From positions 1 to 50,609 of the forward strand of contig CAMAQS010000009.1 of NCBI GenBank assembly GCA_945860565.1: 50,609 bases of DNA, in the 5' to 3' direction. Position 1 is the first letter of the stretch; every line of letters starts with the position of its first letter. The translations under genes and the position numbers were made by a program. The DNA is from Chitinophaga pinensis (GTDB taxonomy: Bacteria; Bacteroidota; Bacteroidia; NS11-12g; UBA955). Below are positions 1 through 7,568 of the stretch, in pieces. The notes beneath the pieces are model-generated. The model made no database searches, was not told the origin of the DNA, and worked only from the letters and a program-made list of their open reading frames with translations.

Positions 1-164
1 AATTCCTTTACCACAAAAATTTTGGACCTGTCTTCATGTCGGAAGGGATAATGACTCAATAAATCCGCAACGGTGTGAATGCCCAATTCTGATTTCAGGG
101 CCTCCGCTTTTGAGGGCCCAACCCCTTTTAAGAACTCTATTTTTGTATCAAGGGCCAGCGACAT
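1..164 (-). CDS. recG: ATP-dependent DNA helicase RecG, N-terminal fragment
   Basis: The reading frame starts at an ATG at 164 and runs off the left edge of the window, so only about 54 codons are visible; it is too short for the ORF track. The translation contains FLKGVGPSKAEALKSELGI and then DLLSHYPFRHEDRSK, the conserved start of RecG's N-terminal wedge region. RecG is a branch-migrating helicase that remodels stalled forks and Holliday junctions in the cytoplasm. The helicase motifs lie outside the window. The gene is divergent from the mlaE-like gene. A perfect TAnnTTTG box sits 7 bases upstream of the ATG, which supports this start. Confidence 0.85.
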   Translation of the reverse strand, partial: MSLALDTKIEFLKGVGPSKAEALKSELGIHTVADLLSHYPFRHEDRSKIFVVKE

Positions 165-171
165 GAATACA

Positions 172-179
172 CAAATGTA
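172..179 (-). promoter_or_regulatory. -7 promoter element upstream of recG
   Basis: On the minus strand the sequence reads TACATTTG, a perfect match to the Bacteroidota -7 consensus TAnnTTTG, followed by 7 bases and the recG ATG. No TTG is seen at the expected -33 distance, so only the proximal element is supported. The transcript would start within a few bases of the start codon. Confidence 0.5.
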
Positions 180-291
180 GTTTTTTTTATAGGCAGAATT
201 AAACATCCCCCAAGGAAGAAAAAATCAATTTTCTAAAAAGTCGACCAGAAATTCCCTTTGGTTGAAATTTTGCATTAATTTTACCCCTTTA

Positions 292-1056
292 ATGAACTTC
301 TTTTCGGAAATAGGTCGATTTGTAATTTTCATGAGATTGGTTTTAAAACGTCCTCAAAAGTGGAATGTTTTCTGGAAAACTACTTTTCGTGAAATGTATC
401 ATATAGGAATTGATTCCTTATTAGTGGTAATTTTAATTGCCACATTTACGGGCGCAGTAACCACTATTCAAACTGCAAATCAATTGCTTACACCTAGTGA
501 CATGTTTCCCAATCAACTCATTCCAAAATTCGTAATTGGGGCCATTGTAAGTACGAGTTCACTGTTGGAATTGTCGCCTACCATTACCTGTTTGGTTCTA
601 GCGGGTAAAATTGGAGCCAATATTGCTTCTGAAATTGGCAATCAAAAAATATCTGAACAAATTGATGCGTATGAAGTTATGGGTATCAATTCTGCTTCCT
701 TTGTTGCATTGCCTAAAATTATTGCAGGAATTGTAATGATTCCAAGTTTGATTATTGTTGCTTATTTTCTATTAATGTATGGTGGTGTAATTGCCACTAA
801 ATTCATATCTGTACTTACTTATGACGATTTAATTGAAGGTGCCAGAATGACTTTTAATCCTTTGTATTTGCGAATTATGCTTATTAAAGGATTCATTTTT
901 GCATTTATCATCACAAGTTTAAGTTCTTTTGAGGGATTTTATACAGAAGGCGGCGCATTAGATGTAGGTGAATCTGGCACCCGCGCGGTGACCCGCATCT
1001 GTGTATTTATTTTGTTTTTTGATTTGGTAATTGCTCAAGTTTTCTTAGGATTATGA
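292..1056 (+). CDS. mlaE: MlaE/YrbE-family ABC transporter permease
   Basis: This membrane permease is of the MlaE family, which moves phospholipids between inner and outer membrane. The ORF track starts at a TTG at 262; I prefer the ATG at 292 (MNFFSEIGRF), giving 254 aa, the usual family size. The core contains the family-typical stretch around GKIGANIASEIG and QIDAYEVMGINS, plus about five hydrophobic segments. The stop codon overlaps the start of the ATPase gene (ATGA), so the two are translationally coupled. In Proteobacteria the pair works with an MCE substrate-binding protein (MlaD); none is encoded next to it here, so that partner must be elsewhere. Assignment to the family is secure; the transported lipid is inferred. 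Confidence 0.88.
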   Translation: MNFFSEIGRFVIFMRLVLKRPQKWNVFWKTTFREMYHIGIDSLLVVILIATFTGAVTTIQTANQLLTPSDMFPNQLIPKFVIGAIVSTSSLLELSPTITCLVLAGKIGANIASEIGNQKISEQIDAYEVMGINSASFVALPKIIAGIVMIPSLIIVAYFLLMYGGVIATKFISVLTYDDLIEGARMTFNPLYLRIMLIKGFIFAFIITSLSSFEGFYTEGGALDVGESGTRAVTRICVFILFFDLVIAQVFLGL

Positions 1057-1784
1057 TAAAAGTTGAAGGTTTATATAAATCTTTTCATGATCGCCTAATA
1101 TTAGAAAACATAGACGTCAATTTTTACAAGGGAAAACCAAATTTGGTGATTGGTGCAAGCGGCAGCGGCAAAAGTGTATTGATAAAATGTTTGGTGGGGT
1201 TACTCGAACCAGAAAAGGGCAGTATTTTTTACGATGACCGTAATTTCTTGTCTATGGACTATGAAAAAAAGCAAATTATACGTCGTGAAATTGGCATGTT
1301 GTTTCAAAACAATGCATTGTTCGACTCTCTTACCGTGCAAGAAAACATCGAATTTCCCCTCAAAATGTTCAGCAACTTAAAACCAGAGGAGCGCATAGAC
1401 CGTGTAAATGATTGTTTGGCGAAGGTAAATTTGCAAAATTCAAACCATAAATTTCCCGCAGAAATTAGTGGTGGAATGAAAAAAAGAGTTGGTATAGCCA
1501 GAGCCATAGCGTTGGAAATAAAATACCTATTCTGCGACGAACCAAATTCTGGTTTAGACCCATTAACCAGTCGCGTGATCGATGATTTGATTCTACAGTT
1601 AACAACGGATATGGGAATTACAACCATCATCAATAGCCACGATATGAAAACGGTGTTGGATATTGGAGAGAACATCATATTTATTCATAAGGGCAAAAAA
1701 TGGTGGCAAGGCAGTAAGGCGGACATTCCAGAAGCGCGCAAATCCAATCCCGAGTTAAATGCCTTCTTTAGAGCTAGTTTCTAA
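1053..1784 (+). CDS. mlaF: MlaF-type ABC transporter ATP-binding protein
   Basis: This 243-aa cytoplasmic ATPase would power the MlaE-like permease encoded just upstream. All ABC motifs are visible: Walker A GASGSGKSV near residue 34, the Q-loop in MLFQNNALFDSLTV, the signature ISGGMKKRVGIARA, Walker B YLFCDEPNSGLDP and the H-loop NSHD. ISGGMKKRV instead of the usual LSGGQ, and LFDSLTV after the Q-loop, are typical of the MlaF branch. The start overlaps the permease stop by 4 bases. The 3' end overlaps the convergent solute-binding protein gene by 11 bases, so there is no room for a separate terminator. Confidence 0.92.
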   Translation: MIKVEGLYKSFHDRLILENIDVNFYKGKPNLVIGASGSGKSVLIKCLVGLLEPEKGSIFYDDRNFLSMDYEKKQIIRREIGMLFQNNALFDSLTVQENIEFPLKMFSNLKPEERIDRVNDCLAKVNLQNSNHKFPAEISGGMKKRVGIARAIALEIKYLFCDEPNSGLDPLTSRVIDDLILQLTTDMGITTIINSHDMKTVLDIGENIIFIHKGKKWWQGSKADIPEARKSNPELNAFFRASF

Positions 1785-3537
1785 CTCTTTTTAAATCAAG
1801 TCGATTGATGGCGTCATTGCCCAATCCTTTGACATTTTTTTGCATTAATCGCAAACTTTTATCGTAATACAACACCACAATTGGGGCTTCTGTTGCAATA
1901 ATTTGATTTGCTTTCTCAATAAGTTTTAACCGATTGGATTGTTTTTTGGGAGTATCAAATACCCCAAATGCAAGTTCATTAAATAAATCATCAAATTGTT
2001 TATTGTAAAAATGGGTATAGTTTGGTCCATTTGGGCTAAAGTAACCTGAATAAAAGCAAGATAAATAATTTTCAGCATCGGGATAATCGGCAATCCATGA
2101 ACCTCTGAAAAGGCCCAATTTGCCTTCATTGCGAAGTTGGCGTGACATACCGGCTGTTTGAATGTCAATTTCTATTTTTATACCAATTTCATTCCATGCT
2201 TTTTGTAAAAAAATGGCCATGTCAAGATAATCTGAAATAACAGTTAGCTTTAATGGGACAAATTTTGAAGGATTGCGAAAAAGATTCGATTTTTTCCAGT
2301 ACCAAATGGCTGAATCTTTGACGAAGTAAGATTTTTCATCTTTAGAATTGAGCATTGTGGGTGGCACAAATCCCCCTTTTCCTTCGGTTCCCAATCCATT
2401 CCTGAAATATTTGAGCAGCGTTAATCGATCTATTGAAAATTGCAGTGCCTTTCTTAGGTTTTTGTCTTTTAGGGGATTCTCTTTTCCGTTAAGGGAATCA
2501 TTTAGATTAAAACCAATATACTCCGTATTTAAAAAATCACTTACAAGGGCATTTATTTTATTTTTATAGGCAGGATTGAGGGTGCCTTCTTTGGAAAGTA
2601 ATTCGTCTTTAAAAGTTCCATCCATGCCATTAAAAAAATCGTATTTTCCGGCCATAAACTGCATAAATGCGGTTTGTTTATTTTTCACAAAACCCACGTT
2701 TATAGCTTCGAGATAAGGCAAACGCTTGTTATTTTCGAACTCATGGTATTGGGGATTTTTCCTTAAAACCAGTCTTACTTCTGTTTCCCAAATACGCAAG
2801 TAAAAAGGACCCGTTCCAATGGGTTGAGCTGCTCGTTGTTGATTGGTCCAATTTTGGGTAAATTCAGGCATCACCCAAGCATAATTTGTGGCTAGAAGTG
2901 ACAAAAAAGCGGGGAATGGTTTGTTCAGCGTAATGATAATGGTGGAGTCGTTGGGGCAATAAAATGGATTTTCGGAAGATTTATATAGCGGTAAAGGGGT
3001 TTTTAGATTTTTGTTGTTTTTTTGGGGGATGTTGACCTTATCACTGAATATCCAAGCACCTGGAGAGGCTGTTTTGGGGTCGATGATTCGGTAAAAGCTG
3101 TAGGCCAAATCGTTAGACTTAACGGGCTTAAAGTTTATGGTTTTTTTGCCAAAACCGTTCACATCTACCCAAGAAAATTGAACATTAGATTTTAGCACAA
3201 ACTTATACACACGACCATCGGGACTAATTTCCCAAGATTTACAAAGCTTGGGAATGGGTCTCAAATTGGAGTCGAGCCCTACTAAACCCTCATATATTTG
3301 GGTGCCTAACCATATTTCAGATTGTGATTTTATAAAGGCTGGATCCAGTGTATTCACGGAAACATCCTCATTATACTGAAAAATCAATGAGTTAGATATT
3401 TTATCCACATTTTTACAACGTTGCAATCCAAAAATCGTGAATAAAACGACAACCCCTATTGTTCCAATATAGGTAGCAGATAAGATAACTTTGTTCTTCT
3501 GCTTAGCACTATGATTAACATTACTTACTACGGACAC
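1774..3537 (-). CDS. ABC transporter solute-binding protein, oligopeptide type (SBP family 5)
   Basis: About 587 aa with one N-terminal hydrophobic segment (residues about 18-38) that anchors or exports the protein. The body matches the DppA/OppA family: LDPAFIKSQSEIWLGTQIYE near the start, then LCKSWEISPDGRVYKFVL, and LRKALQFSIDR in the second lobe. Such proteins capture peptides or other solutes for an ABC importer; no permease or ATPase for it is adjacent. C39 follows GLQR, so a lipobox is possible but poor (Arg at -1). The start is uncertain: the only candidate I find is a GTG at 3537, which overlaps the divergent hydrolase gene by 27 bases. The hydrolase start looks conserved, so a shorter rare start here cannot be excluded. 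Confidence 0.85.
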   Translation of the reverse strand: MSVVSNVNHSAKQKNKVILSATYIGTIGVVVLFTIFGLQRCKNVDKISNSLIFQYNEDVSVNTLDPAFIKSQSEIWLGTQIYEGLVGLDSNLRPIPKLCKSWEISPDGRVYKFVLKSNVQFSWVDVNGFGKKTINFKPVKSNDLAYSFYRIIDPKTASPGAWIFSDKVNIPQKNNKNLKTPLPLYKSSENPFYCPNDSTIIITLNKPFPAFLSLLATNYAWVMPEFTQNWTNQQRAAQPIGTGPFYLRIWETEVRLVLRKNPQYHEFENNKRLPYLEAINVGFVKNKQTAFMQFMAGKYDFFNGMDGTFKDELLSKEGTLNPAYKNKINALVSDFLNTEYIGFNLNDSLNGKENPLKDKNLRKALQFSIDRLTLLKYFRNGLGTEGKGGFVPPTMLNSKDEKSYFVKDSAIWYWKKSNLFRNPSKFVPLKLTVISDYLDMAIFLQKAWNEIGIKIEIDIQTAGMSRQLRNEGKLGLFRGSWIADYPDAENYLSCFYSGYFSPNGPNYTHFYNKQFDDLFNELAFGVFDTPKKQSNRLKLIEKANQIIATEAPIVVLYYDKSLRLMQKNVKGLGNDAINRLDLKRVRN

Positions 3538-4194
3538 TCTTGTTTTAAAATTTCTATGGATGGCAAAAGTATGCTTTTTGACCCATTCATACGTGGGAAT
3601 TCTTTGGCATCTGGTGTAAAAATGAGTGACGTTGATTGTGATGTTTTGCTAATTTCTCATGCTCACAGCGACCATGTTGGCGATGCTTTAGAAATTATTG
3701 AACAGTGTGAACCAAAGGTATATGCCATTTGGGAAATTTGCCAATGGCTTGGAAAACACGGTGCCGAAAACTGTCACCCTATGAATATTGGTGGATCTGT
3801 TAACCACGAAGGAATTGGCATACAATTGGTAAAAGCAGAACACAGTTCTAGTTTTGAAGATGGAACTTATGGTGGACTAGCAGGAGGATATATTTTAAAT
3901 ATAGGTGACAAAACTCTGTATTATGCAGGTGATACAGCGTTGTTTTCTGATATGGGTTTATACAAAAATCGGAAGTCTATAGATGTTGCATTTTTGCCCA
4001 TTGGTGGGAATTTCACCATGGACATTAAAGATGCATTAGCATGTGCACTTTTATTGGATGTGAAAACCGTATTTGGAATGCACTACGATACTTTTGGATA
4101 TATAGTGATAGACAAAGATGCCGCAGTTGAATTGTTTGCTCAAAACGGCATAGAATTAATTTTAATGGAAATAGGAAGTAATAAAAAAATATAA
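3511..4194 (+). CDS. UPF0173 metal-dependent hydrolase, metallo-beta-lactamase fold
   Basis: A 227-aa cytoplasmic protein, the normal length for UPF0173. The N-terminus MINITYYGHSCFKI is typical of the family and fixes the start. The metal-binding HxHxDH motif appears as SHAHSDHVGD (H50, H52, D54, H55), with further ligands likely in KAEHSSS, YYAGDTALF and FGMHYDTF. Members are broad metal-dependent hydrolases whose physiological substrate is not settled. The gene lies 2 bases upstream of parA and is probably co-transcribed with it. Confidence 0.9.
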   Translation: MINITYYGHSCFKISMDGKSMLFDPFIRGNSLASGVKMSDVDCDVLLISHAHSDHVGDALEIIEQCEPKVYAIWEICQWLGKHGAENCHPMNIGGSVNHEGIGIQLVKAEHSSSFEDGTYGGLAGGYILNIGDKTLYYAGDTALFSDMGLYKNRKSIDVAFLPIGGNFTMDIKDALACALLLDVKTVFGMHYDTFGYIVIDKDAAVELFAQNGIELILMEIGSNKKI

Positions 4195-4196
4195 AA

Positions 4197-4994
4197 ATGG
4201 GGAAAATAATTGCAATAGCAAATCAAAAAGGCGGCGTGGGTAAAACAACCACAGCCATAAACTTGGCCGCGAGTTTGGCCGTACTAGAATACAAAACATT
4301 GATTGTGGACGCCGATCCACAAGCAAATAGTTCATCTGGAATTGGATTAAATCCTAAAAATATCAAATTGGGATTGTACGAGTGTTTGGTTCAAGATATT
4401 CGTCCGCAGGATGTAATAATCTCAACCGAAACTCCTTTTTTAGATATTATTCCTTCAAACATTGATTTGGTGGGTGCTGAAATTGAATTTTTAGAAATGC
4501 CAAACCGTGAGCGCATCATGGATGGTTTATTAAAACCGTTGAAATCTCAATATGATTTTATCATTATAGATTGTTCACCTTCATTGGGATTGATTACTAC
4601 CAATGCACTGGTTGCGGCGGACAGTGTAATTATTCCAGTACAATGCGAATATTTCGCTTTGGAGGGATTGGGGAAATTGCTCAATACCATTAAAATTATT
4701 CAGAATCATTTGAATAAGAGTTTAGAAATTGAAGGGATTTTATTGACCATGTACGACAACAGGTTGAGATTGTGTAATCAAGTAGTAGATGATGTAAAAA
4801 CGCATTTTCAGGATATAGTTTTCGACAGTATAATTCAACGAAATACCAAATTGGGTGAAGCGCCAAGTTTTGGGATACCTGTAATATATCACGATGCAGA
4901 AAGTAAAGGCTCAATCAATTATTTGAATTTAGCCAAAGAAATTTTAGTTAAAAACGGACTTATTAAAGCGGTAGAAGAACAAACTGTAGCATGA
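4197..4994 (+). CDS. parA: Chromosome-partitioning ATPase ParA (Soj)
   Basis: A 265-aa Walker-type ATPase that segregates chromosomal origins with ParB. It has the deviant Walker A KGGVGKTTTA at about residues 11-20, DADPQANSSSGIG as the A' motif, and DFIIIDCSPSLGLIT as Walker B. The C-terminal half (FALEGLGKLLNTI, LLTMYDNRL) is typical of chromosomal Soj rather than plasmid ParA. It overlaps parB by 4 bases. ATP-bound dimers bind nucleoid DNA nonspecifically and are released on ParB contact. Confidence 0.95.
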   Translation: MGKIIAIANQKGGVGKTTTAINLAASLAVLEYKTLIVDADPQANSSSGIGLNPKNIKLGLYECLVQDIRPQDVIISTETPFLDIIPSNIDLVGAEIEFLEMPNRERIMDGLLKPLKSQYDFIIIDCSPSLGLITTNALVAADSVIIPVQCEYFALEGLGKLLNTIKIIQNHLNKSLEIEGILLTMYDNRLRLCNQVVDDVKTHFQDIVFDSIIQRNTKLGEAPSFGIPVIYHDAESKGSINYLNLAKEILVKNGLIKAVEEQTVA

Positions 4995-5893
4995 CGAACA
5001 CCATCAATCCGAAAAAGAAATCCGTTGGTCTAGGGCGCGGACTCAGTGCATTGTTAGAAAATGCTGACGCCGATCAAAATCAAACAAACCAAGAAAAAGC
5101 GTTGGGTTCAATATCGTTGATTCCTATATCAGCCATTGAAGCAAATCCGTTTCAGCCACGCACTGATTTCGATATTAATGCATTGGCAGAATTGGCCATG
5201 TCTATTGAATTACACGGTGTAATTCAGCCCATTACCGTTCGGAAAATGGGTTACGACAAATACCAATTAATCAGTGGAGAACGCAGAACCAGAGCGGCTT
5301 TACAAAATGGACTTACCCAAATTCCAGCTTATATCCGGACAGCCAACGACCAAGGCATGTTGGAAATGGCATTAATCGAAAACATTCAACGCAGCGATTT
5401 AAACGCCATTGAAATTGCACTGAGCTACCAAAGATTGTTGGAAGAGTGTTCTCTTAAGCAAGAGGAGTTAGGAGAAAGAGTGGGTAAAGATCGCAGTACT
5501 GTAAATAATTATTTGCGATTATTAAAACTTCCTGAAGAAATTCAAGCTGGGATTAAACAAGGTAAAATCACCATGGGCCATGCACGGGCGATGATAAATA
5601 TGGAAGATCCCGCCATGCAACAAGCACTGTTTAGGGAAATCATTGAAAATAAATTAAATGTAAGAGAAGTTGAAGCCATTGTTAAAGAGAAAAAACTTCC
5701 TGGAAAATCTGAATATTTACCTTTGGCTGGAACCGATTGGGATCCAGAAATTGACCGAATAACAGCAGCATTTCACGAAAAGTTAAGGGCTTCAGTGCAT
5801 TTGAAAAACGGTCAAAAAGGAAAAGGTAAAATTGTAATTTCTTATAAAAACCGAGAAGATTTGGAACGTATCCTAAATTTAATAAACGATTAA
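4991..5893 (+). CDS. parB: Chromosome-partitioning protein ParB (Spo0J)
   Basis: A 300-aa DNA-binding CTPase of the segregation system. It begins with a ParA-interacting tail that includes the hallmark GLGRGLSALL. The ParB/Srx domain follows (IEANPFQPRTDF, then ISGERRTRAA, the CTP-binding GERR box), then a helix-turn-helix (LGERVGKDRSTVNNYLRLL) and a short C-terminal dimerization domain (KIVISYKNREDLERIL). The start is set by the ATGA overlap with parA. No full parS site was recognised in the window. Confidence 0.95.
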   Translation: MTNTINPKKKSVGLGRGLSALLENADADQNQTNQEKALGSISLIPISAIEANPFQPRTDFDINALAELAMSIELHGVIQPITVRKMGYDKYQLISGERRTRAALQNGLTQIPAYIRTANDQGMLEMALIENIQRSDLNAIEIALSYQRLLEECSLKQEELGERVGKDRSTVNNYLRLLKLPEEIQAGIKQGKITMGHARAMINMEDPAMQQALFREIIENKLNVREVEAIVKEKKLPGKSEYLPLAGTDWDPEIDRITAAFHEKLRASVHLKNGQKGKGKIVISYKNREDLERILNLIND

Positions 5894-5898
5894 AAAAA

Positions 5899-6393
5899 AT
5901 GGGTGTTTTTAAGCATCTGTTTTGTTTTCTCATGTGTATCACTTGCTTTTTTCACGTGGGCAAAGCAGAAGATACGCTGTCACCGCCGGTTGTACACTCT
6001 CCTAAAAAAGCGACCATTTATTCTTTGGTGCTGCCTGGTCTGGGACAAGGATATAACCAAAAATATTGGAAAATCCCTGTGGTATATGCTTCTTTGGGTG
6101 CTGCAGGATATAGTTTGTATCGTTACCGATTCTTGATGAATGAAAAAAACACCATTTTCAAACAATTTTATGCTAACGGGGGTGAACCAACTGCACAAGA
6201 CATTGAAAAGCGGGATGATTATAGGGTAAATCGTGATTTTTCAGGTATTGCATTTGTTCTGGTTTATGTTTTACAGATTGTGGATGCTACCGTTGATGCT
6301 CATTTTTACAAATTCGATATCAATCAAAATTTAGGCGTGGGTTTAAGTCCACAGCCTGGTGAATTGTTTAAATTAACCTATTCTTTTAAATGA
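5899..6393 (+). CDS. DUF5683 family secreted or membrane protein
   Basis: A 164-aa protein with an N-terminal signal peptide (about residues 5-23), then a conserved segment SLVLPGLGQGYNQKYWKIP, the hallmark of DUF5683. Two further hydrophobic stretches follow (VVYASLGAAGYSLY and GIAFVLVYVLQIVDATVDAHF). DUF5683 commonly lies directly behind parB in Bacteroidota, as here (5 bases). Its function is unknown; the context suggests a link between chromosome segregation and the envelope, but that is inference. Confidence 0.8.
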   Translation: MGVFKHLFCFLMCITCFFHVGKAEDTLSPPVVHSPKKATIYSLVLPGLGQGYNQKYWKIPVVYASLGAAGYSLYRYRFLMNEKNTIFKQFYANGGEPTAQDIEKRDDYRVNRDFSGIAFVLVYVLQIVDATVDAHFYKFDINQNLGVGLSPQPGELFKLTYSFK

Positions 6394-6707
6394 GCAGATT
6401 AGAACAAATACAGCAATTTTTATTGGACAATCCAAAAGATCCATTTTTACATTATGCCTTGGCACAAGAGTATATTAAAATGGATGATTCCCAATCTGCC
6501 TTAGAAAAATATTTGTATTTGGTTGAGTTTCACCCTAAATATGTTGCTACCTATTATCATTTAGGAAACCTTTACTATAAAATGGGACAGAAAGAACTGG
6601 CTATAGATTATTTCGACCGTGGTATTCTTGTGGCCAAGGAGATGGGCGAGCAGCACAGTTTATCAGAATTACAGAGTGCCAAATTGGAAATAGAATACGA
6701 AGACTAA
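6390..6707 (+). CDS. Small tetratricopeptide-repeat protein
   Basis: A 105-aa soluble protein with two or three TPR helical hairpins: DPFLHYALAQEYIKMDDSQSA, then PKYVATYYHLGNLYYKMGQKE, then the tail EMGEQHSLSELQSAKLEIE. The start overlaps the DUF5683 stop by 4 bases, making it the last gene of the parAB operon. A strong hairpin terminator follows 13 bases after the stop. TPRs bind protein partners; which partner is not known. Confidence 0.85.
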   Translation: MSRLEQIQQFLLDNPKDPFLHYALAQEYIKMDDSQSALEKYLYLVEFHPKYVATYYHLGNLYYKMGQKELAIDYFDRGILVAKEMGEQHSLSELQSAKLEIEYED

Positions 6708-6720
6708 TTAAGAAATCTAT

Positions 6721-6757
6721 AAACAAAAAATGCAGCCTTTGGCTGCATTTTTTGTTT
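6721..6757. terminator. Perfect 17-bp bidirectional terminator
   Basis: Bases 6721-6737 and 6741-6757 are exact reverse complements with a 3-base TTT loop. The GC core is TGCAGCC/GGCTGCA, flanked by A6 on one side and T6 on the other, so it reads as an intrinsic terminator in both directions. It separates the convergent TPR and Bax inhibitor genes and probably serves both. Confidence 0.9.
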
Positions 6758-6772
6758 CAAATATGATAATTT

Positions 6773-7525
6773 TTAATCTCTGCTTTGCAATTTAGATAAC
6801 AATCTTAAAATTTCGATATACAACCAAATTAAGGTCGCGAGCAATGCCACTCCAGAGTACCACTCCATGTATTTCGGTGCACCTGCTTTAGATTGTTCTT
6901 CAATAAAATTGAAATCCAAAATAAAGTTAAAAGCAGCAACGCCAGCTATAACTACGCTGATTCCGATGGACATTAAGCTATTTCCAGCATAGAAATTTGA
7001 CAAGGAAGAAGCACCGAACATATTCATTACCATCATTATAAGGTAAAATATTGCAATACCTGCGGTAGCCATATAAATTACTTTGGTAAATAAAGGAGTG
7101 GCTCTTAAAACGCCGGTTTTATAGGCGAGCAACATCAATGCAAAAATACCAAGTGTAATTCCAACTGCTTGAAAAACAATACCGGGATACATGCTTTCAA
7201 AAAACATAGATAAAGCGCCTAAAACAACACCTTCAGCCGCTGCGTAAACAGGGGCCAAATAAGGAGACCATGCTTTTTTGAACGACATTACAATAATGCT
7301 AATTACGGCAATAATTAGACCACCTATCATGTATCCTTTTACGCCATTGTTCATTGCAAACTCTGGATCTCCACCCATTTTAAACCATATCCAAGCGGCT
7401 GGTACCAATAGTGTTAAGAACAACAAAATAGATTTATCAACGGTTCCTTTAAGGGTCATTGCGCCTTCGTATGAACCACTACGAGTTGCATCGAAAGCTT
7501 TTTCTGAAAATAATGGACTAGACAT
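6773..7525 (-). CDS. Bax inhibitor-1/YccA family membrane protein
   Basis: A 250-aa integral membrane protein with about seven hydrophobic helices after a short cytoplasmic N-terminus (SSPLFSEKAFDA). The series includes ILLFLTLLVPAAWIWF, GYMIGGLIIAVISIIVM, PVYAAAEGVVLGALS and SIGISVVIAGVAAFNFILDF. The family forms pH-sensitive calcium-leak channels in characterised members; bacterial roles are mostly unknown. The ATG at 7525 is supported by a TATATTTG promoter element 15 bases upstream. Confidence 0.85.
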   Translation of the reverse strand: MSSPLFSEKAFDATRSGSYEGAMTLKGTVDKSILLFLTLLVPAAWIWFKMGGDPEFAMNNGVKGYMIGGLIIAVISIIVMSFKKAWSPYLAPVYAAAEGVVLGALSMFFESMYPGIVFQAVGITLGIFALMLLAYKTGVLRATPLFTKVIYMATAGIAIFYLIMMVMNMFGASSLSNFYAGNSLMSIGISVVIAGVAAFNFILDFNFIEEQSKAGAPKYMEWYSGVALLATLIWLYIEILRLLSKLQSRD

Positions 7526-7540
7526 TTTTTAGTTTATATT

Positions 7541-7568
7541 CAAATATATAATAAAATCAACGTATCAA
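7541..7568 (-). promoter_or_regulatory. Promoter of the Bax inhibitor-1 gene
   Basis: On the minus strand there is a TTG (7568-7566), 17 bases, then TATATTTG (7548-7541), a perfect TAnnTTTG box. The spacing is slightly short of the usual 19. The element overlaps the last codons of the upstream surface-protein gene, so the Bax gene can be transcribed on its own. The predicted leader is about 10 bases. Confidence 0.55.

Noticed and set aside
1304-1678. 124-aa minus-strand ORF
   Set aside because: It lies wholly inside mlaF on the other strand and shows no family features; the same holds for the other shadow ORFs, for example 26143..26646.
5948-5963. parS-like site near parB
   Set aside because: TTTTTCACGTGGGCAA matches the parS consensus at only 11 of 16 bases, with the right half poor, and lies inside the DUF5683 signal peptide codons.
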